Shown here: in pieces, positions 55,107 through 64,000 of the stretch | Numbering within the stretch: the first letter of the stretch is position 1 | How the letters are laid out: every line of letters begins with the position of its first letter | NCBI RefSeq assembly: GCF_002994745.2 | Contig: NC_037094.1 | Location: 46,389,139 to 46,453,138 of the forward strand | Source of the DNA: Rosa chinensis | Lineage: Eukaryota > Streptophyta > Magnoliopsida > Rosales > Rosaceae | Reading direction: 5' to 3' | Length of the DNA: 64,000 nt | Notes under the pieces: model-generated | Databases searched by the model: none | Seen by the model: the letters and a program-made list of their open reading frames with translations, nothing else | What the model was told of the DNA's origin: nothing | Program-made: the position numbers and the translations under genes

Positions 55107-55607
55107 AGGGATATGATTGATAGGGTATAAACTGTGGGGGGGGGGGAGAATAGGATCGTGGTTTGGGGGCTTGATACTGTTGTGATTTATTTTCGGTCAA
55201 GGTCTAGGCTTTAAGTGAGTTTGATTTAAGTGAGTTTGCTTATGTTTGATGTTTTGTGGTTGCATGTAGTGTTTGAGATGATGATAATGATTTCTTTTGG
55301 TTTTGGTAAAGTGGTGTAGCTACTGTTGGTTTCTGGTGTGAGTACAATTATTGGCTTCTCTGAATTGTTTATCCTGTTGGATTTGACGAATATATAGTCT
55401 TAGAGTAAGACTTTGGCATGGTTTATCCTTCTTGAAGGACAATACTACTTCAATTTCAATTCGGCTGGGGTTAACAATCATAAAGATTGTTAATGGTCTT
55501 GTGACCTTGTTTTGTCAAGAAGGTATTCTGTTAGATACTTTGATTCTTAAATGTTGTCTTTATTTTCTAATTTGATGGTTGTATACTTGTTTTCCATAGT
55601 CAAGGGT

Positions 55608-56174
55608 TGTGGGAGTGGTCAAATTCTGCTGGGCATGCAATTAAGGCGATTAACTCCGCAGTTAGTATGGCGTTAAATTTCAGTCATGAATGCGGCGATT
55701 ATTACGACAATAACTACGCACAATGATTATGATTATAAGTGCGCAATAAGTGCGTAATGAATGACTGTCATAAATATGCAATGAATGACGGTCGTAAGTA
55801 CGCAATGATTAACTGTTATTAGTGCAGCAATAATTATCATTATAAGTGTGTAAATAAATGCAGTCATCAAAGCAGAAATAATGGCGGCTTGTTCCCGAAG
55901 TAAGTCATCACCTATATAAAGGAGGCTCGACGTCCAGGTAATCCATCGAATTCCAATTATCTCAACACCACTACTAAGAAACATACTGACTTAGGCATCG
56001 GAGGGTTTTCTGCAGGTACCCCCCCCCCCCCCCCCCCCCCCTTCTCCTCGAGTCGACGGTCAAACTCCAGGTCAACGCTCGAGGGAAGCTTCTCGATTGT
56101 TCCCGGTCAGCTCCCGCTCCAGTCCGCATTAATTGTTGGGTCAAACTCCTCTACGGAATTTTTCACCTCCAACA
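55608..56174 (+). mobile_element. Nested solo LTR, Tat/Ogre-like
   Basis: Starts TGTGGGAGTGG and ends CCTCCAACA, flanked by a perfect 5-base duplication AGGGT (55603-55607, 56175-56179), with no internal sequence: a solo LTR. A TATA box (CCTATATAAAGG) is at 55911, followed by ACTGACTTAGGCATCGGAGG...CAGGTACCCCC, a phrase typical of the R/U5 part of Tat-type plant gypsy LTRs, and a run of about 23 C (56019-56041). Left half has loose tandem words (GCGCAATAAGTGCG, CGCAATGA) from 55730 to 55830. Confidence 0.8.
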
Positions 56175-56179
56175 AGGGT

Positions 56180-58592
56180 CAAATGTATCTGCTATGTGCT
56201 TGAGTCATGTACGGGTGTTAAGAACTTTAAATTGGTTTGGTTTATTTAATTTCTATCAAGTCTATAAGTTTGATCCCTTAGATCTACTTATAACTGGCAT
56301 CTGAACCTTTTGGTATATAATGAAATTCTTACACTTTCTCGATTGTAAGATTGATATTTTATAGCCTTTCAACATGTGTCCTCCAAGTCTTTTAAAAGCT
56401 CATATGTTATTTTTATCAAAAGCTTCTAGATTGATGAAAACCTTATACTCTTAAGGTAAGTCAGTGTATATAAAATTACACATATTACACCTGTCTTGGC
56501 CTTGATTAAGGACATATAATCAGAACTGTGCAGTAATTTTGTAATATCATCAAGAATATGAATGCAAGTGACAGACAAGGAGATTCTCTAAAGGTATGAT
56601 CATAAAAAGCGTCATTTATTTTACTGGTAAATCTTTGTCAGTTGTGTTCAGACCTAGTGATCCATATGTAAACTGAAGAGTGAGTTCATTTAGTGTCATT
56701 ACTTGTTTAATTAGTTGCTGTTCAAGTTTTGCAACTGCATGGTTATATGTTTTCTTATTATTTACATGTTGAAATTAACTAATATGTATAAGTGGGACTT
56801 GACTTTTGCATCAATATGTTCTGTATATTTCTACAAGTGATGTTTCAAAGCATTATGATCTTACTGCTCCGGTATTGCATGCTTATTAATTACTTTGTTT
56901 TTATCATTTCAATTGGTCATAAGAAGCAAAAGAACTGTCCTCTTTCATTTTGTCTGTCTGATCGATATCACTTACAAGGAGAAGTTAAATAGAAGCAAAA
57001 GTTACTGGGCACAAGATGCTTGAAATTGAGTAAATCTAACATACTTTGCATGAATTTTATGTAGTGTGATTGCAGATCACTAATACCTTTGTAGAGAAAT
57101 TGTGCAGAAGTTTCAGGTTCGCAGGGAGTTAAACTAGCTCCAAACTTGGTTTTGAAGACTTTACATATCCTTCTTTTCTTCATTTGTATTTATTTATTTA
57201 TTTATTAGTACAAGTGCATGTATATTATTCTTTTCATTGTGCATTAATTTGGTTATGTATATATATTCCGCCAACGAAGCCAGGGAAGGATCCATCAGTC
57301 TCTGCTGCAAGTATCTATCAGGTAAACTACTTATACTAAGTCAGTTTACTTTTACCAAGCATTTTGATAGTATGTCTTCAGATTATTATTGCTGGATTTA
57401 CTTGCATAGTTACTTTATTGGGATTGGATTAATTTATGCATATACGACTTCGGTATTAATCCAAACAGTTGGCATGTTTTCAAATCCAATATTGAGATTG
57501 AAAATTTCAGGTTATGATTTTATTTCAAAGGGGACAGAATGCGACATGAATGAAAAGTAACAAGTTAACTGTATAATGATTTGAATCCGGTTAGGCCGGG
57601 GATATAATTAAGGAGAGGGATCGAGTTCCCTTGGGTGAAAGACCCAAAACCCAATCCCTCCACTTAGTACGGGGTGTGCTCGGTGGCCTTCATGCGAGCA
57701 ATGGGCCTAACCGGGGAAAAGAGGAAAAGAAAGAACATAATGCACTTTCTGGTTGAGAAACATATATGATCGGTTCGGTTTTGAGAATTATACGTGATCA
57801 GGTTGATTTCTGGACTATTGATGGTTTGTTTGAAATGTATCTAAAGCTTGATGCAAATGTGGTTGCTATGAGCTTATGATGAACATTGTTATCTGGCAGT
57901 GTTCTCACTTATATTTCGATTGTTTTAAAAACCTGACAAGTTTATTACCAAAGTCCAGGAAAAAGTTGGTATAACTTGCAAATTCAAATGCACTGGAATC
58001 TGTTTTTAAGTTGTGAAATTGAGAGGAAGTAAAAGGTAACTAAATTTGATTGGAGCAGAACGATGGGGACAATCATTTCGTCCAAGTATGTTATATGTTT
58101 GATAATTCGAGTTTATGCTGTTATAGGCTTATAGCAAATCAAATGGTCTAACTATACATTATACAAATCATGCTCGAACACATTCCATTTGGTCTCTTCC
58201 TTTAGCATCCACTGGAAAAGTAATGTTTGTATGTGAAACACAAAGTTGGTCTGCCTTAAAAGTGGGTTTGAAGGTAGAAACCTCCTCGAAACATTGGAAG
58301 GCGTATTGGTTCCGGGGGATCCATAAATGGATTTAATCGCGTGCATCTGAATAGATTTGAACAAAAGCATATAAATGAGTTTTGATTCGAATGTATTACA
58401 ATTTGATAAGCTTGTCAAACAAATGCAAACATATTACTCGTTAATAGTTGGTTAATATAAGAACAACACAATTTACTGCCCATATATTATGCACATGTTT
58501 TTCTTCTAAGTGTCATTAACACTACTCTAATGTTTTTCTTCTAAGTGTCATTAACACTACTCTAAATTTCGTCATTTCGAGGACGAAATTTT
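56180..58592 (+). other. Interior of the gypsy-type element with exon-like pieces
   Basis: AT-rich and intron-like. Possible + strand exons: around 56553-56593 (NASDRQGDSLK before GTATGA), 57075-57131 (ITNTFVEKLCRSFRFAGS after TTGCAG) and 57268-57321 (NEAREGSISLCCKYLSG before GTAAAC). None is recognised. A short inverted repeat CCGGTTAGGCC / GGCCTAACCGG frames 57587-57714. A direct duplication of 'atgtttttcttctaagtgt' with 'cattaacactactcta' is at 58494-58565. Confidence 0.35.
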
Positions 58593-58607
58593 AAAATGGG
58601 GGGAGTT
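58593..58607 (+). other. Polypurine tract of the gypsy-type element
   Basis: AAAATGGGGGGAGTT before the 3' LTR, preceded by 'atttcgaggacgaaattt' as in the first gypsy-type element (3190-3212). Confidence 0.75.
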
Positions 58608-59230
58608 TGTAATGCTCGGCATTGAGAAGTTAATAAAAGAATCTGTGAGCCCTGGATATCGAGCTTAAGTGACATAGTTCGATAATTTACTTATCGATCT
58701 CGGTAAACGTTAAAGCACTCGAGAATATTTTCAAAACTTTTCACAAAGTGAAATCTTTAGTAAGAGTTGGATAATAAAGTACACGACACGACGAATTCGT
58801 GGAAATTTCTGGGGAATTTTCCGAGTACCTGAGCTATTTACAGCAATTTTATGAGGTTGTGGGATATAAATCAAGAAATGGAAATTTGGTGGAGTGATGT
58901 GAGTCATTGATCCACTCACCGGTTGATCAGGACCGTCCATTGTTAAATGGACCAATCTACTTATATGTGTTGATCAGATCAAGAAGGGGGAGGAGGAAGC
59001 GAGAAACTTCTCGCAGCACGACCTCATCTCTCTCTTGAGGTCTATTTGGAAGTCTCTGGAGGAAAAAAAAAAAAAGGAAATGGAGGGGAGAAGGTTAGTG
59101 AAAAGAAGATGAAGAAAACCCATCCATGGGGTTCTTGATCGCTCCCAACTGCGTACCAGCTCTCCTTAGAGGATAGATGGAGAGCCAACTCCGTACAAGC
59201 TCTCCTTAGAGAGAGAGAGAGAGAGAGAGA
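58608..59230 (+). repeat. 3' LTR of the non-autonomous gypsy-type element, end altered
   Basis: Matches the 5' LTR with scattered substitutions. It has an extra copy of CCAACTCCGTAC.AGCTCTCCTTAGAG (59153 and 59185) and ends in the (GA)n run at 59210-59232, without the final TTCGGGTATT...GGATGTTACA of the 5' LTR. Confidence 0.75.
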
Positions 59231-59235
59231 GATAC

Positions 59236-59914
59236 CTATACCTTTTGTTAAAATTTCACTGAAAAATCAATTATGAGGCAAAAATCGTTGGCCTCCAAAC
59301 TCACTGATATGTTCTATGGTTTCTGCTGTGCCCTGTTTTTGACCTCTGTCACTTGCAACATAAAATCTGAAGCTAGGAAGGTTCAATATAAAAAAATGTT
59401 TTTACCAGCATATATAGGACAAGTGAAGTTACATCTCTAAAAAAATTTAGTTCCAAGTATCTTGACATGTAGAAGTTGTAGCTTCTCAAAGTCACTATAC
59501 AGTAGCTGTCTCTTTTTTGACCTTCATGCATTGGCCACAAAATAACTGAAGTTCTAGGGACTCAACAAGGCTGAAATTTTGGTACAGGTAGTAGACACAT
59601 AGTAAAATCAGAAATTTTCAGCTCAAATTACCAAGCAGGTTGGAAACTATAGTCACCCAAATTCAACTAAAATTTCTAAACATAAACTGCCCACGGTCAT
59701 ATTCATGCTTTCTCTACATTTCAAACTCCGAACACCTCCCATCCTTCAAAAAATGACAAAACGCTTTATTCACCACAAAAATAAACTATAAGGGAATAAA
59801 GAAATACTATCGATGATGTGCTAGGTTGCCTCCCTAGCAAGCACTTTGTTTAAGGACTTCATTGCCGGTTTATAGATTGTAATTTTTGTCAAGGTGGATA
59901 CTTCTCAAGTGCAA
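59236..59914 (-). other. Interior of the large degraded element between insertions
   Basis: Non-coding. On the minus strand 59840-59824 holds the GGGAGGCAACC motif shared with the LARD-like element, and just upstream the frame of the acidic protein ends (LEKYPP, stop) when read across the solo LTR. Confidence 0.5.
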
Positions 59915-62598
59915 TGACAAGACCCACCCCGAATTCCACCCTGGGATCCGAGGTGGCCCTGCGGGACCCACCTTTAAAGGAGATTCACCAAAAATTTCGG
60001 CATAACCTCCCTTAAAAATGGATAACCCAAAATCCTGCGGAAAACAAAATTCACTTCTAATAATCCAACCATAACTCCTGGAGCCACCCTGCTCCCAAAT
60101 TCAACCAATTCCATCTCAAGGCTAATAACATCATACACAATCTCCAAAAGTTAAAAGTTACTACAATCACCAAAGTTAGGTCGTAGACCTCAAATATAAT
60201 TCATACAAGTTTGGGTCACATATCCCTTAGTAATCAGAGCATTCTAGGAATATAAGTTTAACATAGAATACAGTAGGCTAAATAAATAACCTACAAAATA
60301 TGATGACGGAAGCGGATGCGGTCACTATGGCTCACTTCAGAAAGCCGAGCAGCAACACTGAAAACTGGGCATTTGAAACCGAAGGGCCCAGGAGAAAGTA
60401 CATAAAAACACGTTAGCGTGAGTGGACAAAAATAAACAATTTTTAACAAAAAGGATTTTATACTTTCCCACATTTATTTCCTTTAAAAATTCCCGATGCA
60501 TGCAGTGATTAACGAAAATAACACAAGAGGAGTTCCACCCATGAAAACCGACTAGCCCCGCTAGTCACATACGATTTATAAGAAAAAGTTGGAACTCTGA
60601 TACTCAAGGGAAGTAAGACCAGCCCCGCTGGTTAAACAAAAATCGAGCTAGCCCCGCTAGCTAAGTAGTAAAGTGAGTAGGGGAAGGCGATAGCCATACG
60701 AGTGAGCCTCCCAGGCTCGGGTGATAGCCTCCCAGGCTAAAATACTCCCATAACTCCCGTAATATACCCTTACGCCACTAAGTGTAGCGATAGGATACCG
60801 GGCTACAGAATTACTGTCACAGAGACAGTAACCTGCGCCACAAAGGCGGAAGGGCTACGGTGATCCCATCACCGCGCCACAAAGGCGGAAATCAATGCTA
60901 GCAATGATAAGTCACCCAAAGTATGGCAAAAAGAAATCCGAAAACCACAGTAAAATCATAAAACTTCCCCAACTCTCGTAAATGAATTTCCAAAGACGTG
61001 TCCCACACGCCAAGATAATCTCATCTTCAAAATAAATAGGATATAAATAAGTATAAAGATTAACTTCATCGCATTTCATAGAAATCTCAAATTGCCGAAT
61101 ATAAGTATAATATAAATAGTATAAATCCGGAAATCACATCGGAAATAAATAAATAAAAGAAGATAAGCGTAATCCAATGACGTGACCCCGCACGCCATAA
61201 AATCTCCAAGTAAATCAATTAACCAAAACCGTTTCCGAAAATAACCGTATGCTCAAGAAAGTAAATTGATAAATAATTTATAACTTCGGAACTGTTTAAA
61301 TAAATGCATGCATCATTCTTTGAAAAATAAAAGTCCACTCACTATATATGCTCAATCCTGACGTCGCTCGGTATTTTCCTCGTACGAAGATTCCTCTCAT
61401 CCTGTACGAATAGCACTCGTAAAAATACATTTATAGAACGACAATTAACTTTATGATAATTAGAAATTGAAAGTCATAACGTCCCCCCCTTCAAATCCAA
61501 CTCCTTAATTCACAATAAATCCATCCTCAAAATTCCATCAATATCCATTCATCGATATAAAAATTCTAAAGTGAATTCGAACGAATTTCGGCGATCGAAT
61601 TCACGTAAATCGTTAATTATTCATTTATACACAATTTGTAATCCCTCCAATCTCCACCAAACTTCATGTATAAACTACTACAATCGTTAAGGGATTTATG
61701 GAGCCAAAACAGAGAATAAATTGCAGCTCCACACGCCTCCACGCGCCACCCACAGTGGCCGCGCGTGGGGCCCACGCGCCCCCGGCCAACCACCACCAAT
61801 GGCCACCAAATTTTGGCAGCACCACCTACTCAACATGCCTAATCTCTTTCTCAACTACAACAAGTGCCAATTTTACCTGGAAGAGCTCCAATTAAGCCGG
61901 TGAAGATTTTCCAGAAAAATTCAAGAACCCTAGGTTCGGGTTCGATCGATTCGACCTCTACACTGCAAATTGAGAAGCAAGACCTTAGGGAAAATAATCT
62001 CCAGCAAAAACCCGACCTTCGACGCCGGTCTAGTGACCGGAGAAGGCCGGAATCACCAGAAACCGGCAAAAATAGCAAACTGCAACCGTTACCTTCCCGG
62101 CATGAAATCAAGCTTCTCCGGCCAAATCTTCGCAAAATACCACCGCCAACGTGTCAAGGGGGAGGAGGCGAGCTCGGGGATAGCCGGATTCCGTCGTGGG
62201 TCGGCCGGAGGAGGGAGAAATCGAAGGTGAATCAGCTCGGGCCGAAAGGGGAAGGGGTCGGGGGAGAAGAGAGAGGGAGAGTTACCGGGTTTCCGAAAAT
62301 GGAAACCCACAGTGGTAACTTTCCATATTTATATTTTTGTTACCATGAACAGTAACTTTCACATTTTAAGCTATAACTTTCACATACGAACTCCGATTTT
62401 TACGTACCACATATGCACGCGCTCGGTTTAACGTTCTCTACAACTTTCATGAAGGAAGTTTTCTCAAATTATTAACTCATAAAAAGTCAATTTTTAACCC
62501 CCCGCCCCCCCAAAACGTTAAAATTATAACCGTGAACGGTAACCACAAAGAATTTCGTGTAACTCGGTAAAAAGGTATATCAGATGTGGGGTGTAACA
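59915..62598 (-). mobile_element. Solo LTR, 2.7 kb, gypsy/Tekay-like
   Basis: On the minus strand it reads TGTTACACCCC...GGTCTTGTCA, flanked by a perfect 5-base duplication TGCAA (59910-59914, 62599-62603). There is no internal region, so it arose by recombination between the two LTRs of a full element. It contains a dense hairpin array at 60550-60887. The 163-codon + frame at 61864 and the 94-codon - frame at 61851 lie in a GC-rich part of the LTR and show no domain. LTR ends and length resemble the first gypsy LTR, but the sequence is a different family. Confidence 0.9.
60550..60887. other. Array of nine short hairpins with constant loops
   Basis: Six hairpins have a CCC loop and different, self-complementary stems: GACTAGC (60550-60566), ACCAGC (60618-60632), AGCTAGC (60646-60662), GAGCCT (60704-60718), TAGCCT (60725-60739) and CGGTGAT (60858-60874). 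Three more have a five-base loop: TTACTGTC with ACAGA (60811-60831) and CGCC with ACAAA twice (60836-60848, 60875-60887). Stem arms match perfectly although stem sequences differ between units. In the LTR transcript (minus strand) the loops would be GGG and UYUGU. Confidence 0.7.
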
Positions 62599-63810
62599 TG
62601 CAACCACCTTATTGTTTGGGGCTAAGGGACTCTTTGATGTATCATAGAGACAAGACCAAGAGCTATCCATGAATGTTCCAATTGGTTCCCGAAAATGAAG
62701 CTTCTTGATCTTCCACTTCTTCTCAATTTTTCTTCTAGGAGCTATCCTTGCCTTCTCCTTCAAAAGTGGTGTAGAAATGATAATCCATGGAACAATAGGT
62801 CGTAGACTCTCTTGAGAGTGATAGGAAAGGTTGAATGCAAGTGCTCCACTTCCTTTCCAAACAATCACCTCATTGTAGAAACATTGACCACTAAATAGTG
62901 GATTGAGAGTTAAAAATACTTTAATCTCAATCTTCCCATTAAGAACATAAGTGCTCAATGTCCTACTCTCCACCTTGGGAAGCTCATGATGGATCTCCAT
63001 GGATGTGGGAGAAGAGAAAGTCTTTGGCTCTTCAACTTCTTCATTATCACAAATTATTGAATGACTCTCTTCCTCCTTAGGAACATTGGCCTCAATGAAT
63101 AAAGGATTATGGTATATGACTTGAAGCTCCGCATCCTCCTCACTAGATAACCCATCCTCCTCTTTAGAATCATGTTCAAGTACGACCTCAATGAATAAAT
63201 GATTATGGTATATGACTTAAAGCTCCTCATCCTCCTCACTAGATAACCCATCCTCCTCTTTAGAATCATGTTCAAGTACAACCTCAATGAATAAGGCATT
63301 GTGGTGCATCACTTCAAACTCCGAATCCTCCTCACTAGAAAAGACATCCTCTTCTTCGAAATCATCTTCAAATATCTCCCCTCCATTTGGAAGCTTAGAT
63401 TTCTAAAATATTGCACCCATTCCTCCGAAGTGTAGTCTTTCACCCTACTTACATTGGAACTTTCATAACCAAGCTCACATTCTTGTACATCAACATCACT
63501 ATAATCATCAATTTGCATAAATGACTCTTGCTCAAGATGCTTGATATGTACTTCTTCTCTTGAAATAGGCTCCACTTGATCAAAGAAAGGCTCTTGCAAA
63601 TATAAAGTGATGGCAGGTTGCTCTTGAAGTAGGCTAGCCTTGACTTGTTCCATGATTGGATCTACACTCTCACTTATAGCTTTGAATTAAGCAAACAATT
63701 CTTCAATGGATGAATTTGTAGGTTCATAAGCTTGATCTTGAGGAGGTTGCTCATATCCCATTGGGTCTTCCCATCCATAATTTCATCGATCCATAGCTCA
63801 ATGTGATAAG
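62599..63810 (-). pseudogene. Decayed acidic, gag-like frame of the large element
   Basis: Minus-strand pieces read SSIEELFA, stop, FKAISESVDPIMEQVKA (63650-63700), then TSEEWVQYFRNLSFQ (near 63430), and after a frame change EDVFSSEEDSEFEV. A 105-base-type repeat follows (FIEVVLEHDSKEEDGLSSEE twice, 63130-63290), with a TAA in the first copy. The frame then runs open from MEIHHELPKVESRTLSTYVL to FMDSSWSCLYDTSKSPLAPN (63000-62604) and is cut by the solo LTR. It looks like the protein-coding relic found upstream of the GGGAGGCAACC motif in plant LARD/Athila-like elements. No catalytic domain is present and function is unknown. Confidence 0.5.
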
Positions 63811-64000
63811 AAAATAAGTACCTATGGATTCCCAAGAATGAGATAAGTAACCAAAAGTTAGAAAGAAAATAGAAAAATAACTACACAAAACATAACTAAA
63901 TTAATTAAACTACCAATTTTTTTTTTTGAAACAAAGAAATAAAAATATGCTAAAGTGACCTAAAGAACCGATTTACCAAGGGATTAAGGCTATTAAACCC
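63811..64000. other. Right edge of the window
   Basis: AT-rich interior of the large element; nothing recognised. Confidence 0.4.

Larger units (their letters stand above)
54462..59230 (+). mobile_element. Non-autonomous gypsy-type LTR element
   Basis: Two related LTRs (54462-55092, 58608-59230), a TGATATCAGAGC primer site (one change from the initiator tRNA-Met type) and a purine tract AAAATGGGGGGAG make a complete LTR element of 4.8 kb. GATAC flanks both sides (54457-54461, 59231-59235), although the 3' LTR lacks its last 45 or so bases, so this match must be treated with care. The interior has no gag or pol; it contains a nested solo LTR (55608-56174) and + strand exon-like pieces. The LTR is related to the 2.7 kb LTR at 3228. 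Confidence 0.75.
49713..64000 (-). mobile_element. Large degraded LARD/Athila-like LTR element, right part outside window
   Basis: The minus strand shows, from high to low coordinates: a decayed gag-like acidic frame (62599-63810), the GGGAGGCAACC motif (59824-59840), a long non-coding stretch, a GAGGACAAGCAAAG..AAGTGTGGGAG purine tract (complement of about 52297-52330) and then an LTR-like segment. That order is the same as in the LARD-like element at 21515. It has been split by a gypsy-type element (54462), a solo LTR (59915) and two MITEs. The 5' LTR must lie beyond 64000. Confidence 0.6.

Noticed and set aside
61864..62355. 163-codon + frame
   Set aside because: Lies within a solo LTR, antisense to its orientation, without a recognisable domain.

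Overview
The window looks like a transposon-dense intergenic stretch of a plant nuclear genome. The evidence is Ty1/copia and Ty3/gypsy LTR retrotransposons with plant-type primer sites, CACTA, hAT and Harbinger-type DNA elements, GT-AG exon fragments of plant genes (plastid ClpC, DXR, ABCA transporter, AAA ATPase) and AT-rich introns. A eudicot is likely. Rosaceae is only a guess from the general look of the copia and gypsy LTRs. I see no intact host gene, no rRNA or tRNA gene and no CRISPR array.

Layout. 1-5922: degraded 3' part of a gypsy-type element with a 2.7 kb LTR that carries a W-box-like cluster. 5923-13454: an old CACTA-type fragment split by a 6.9 kb CACTA element (6376-13234, target duplication ATG) that holds ABCA and AAA-ATPase exon fragments. 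13946-19274: a second CACTA element (duplication CAA) with a DXR exon and several unidentified exons. 21515-28583: a very young, non-coding, LARD-like LTR element (duplication GCTAT, LTRs almost identical). 29360-29985: an orphan CACTA end. 29986-34535: unidentified exon-like sequence, a 1.3 kb hAT-like element (8-bp duplication GGTGAGAC) and a LINE remnant. 34536-41274: a decayed copia element (duplication ACAAG). 41553-48320: a minus-strand ClpC pseudogene split by a second copia element (42558-47414) with apparently identical LTRs but most of gag missing. 48720-49676: part of an LTR element with an 88-bp minisatellite. 49713-64000: a large degraded minus-strand LTR element, host to two MITEs, a gypsy-type non-autonomous element (54462-59230, itself holding a solo LTR) and a 2.7 kb solo LTR (59915-62598) with an unusual array of short hairpins.

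How the parts relate. The structure is nested insertion: copia into ClpC, CACTA into CACTA, solo LTR into gypsy-type element into LARD-like element. Both complete CACTA elements carry host exons, all on the minus strand, many with splice sites kept. The LTRs at 3228 and at 54462/58608 belong to one extended family although neither has coding sequence here, and the 21515 element shares a 'lysine-to-GGGAGGCAACC' type internal motif with the large element at 49713-64000. Several insertions are recent yet defective, so autonomous partners elsewhere in the genome are implied.

Translations, repeat counts and boundaries were read by eye; no database search was run.
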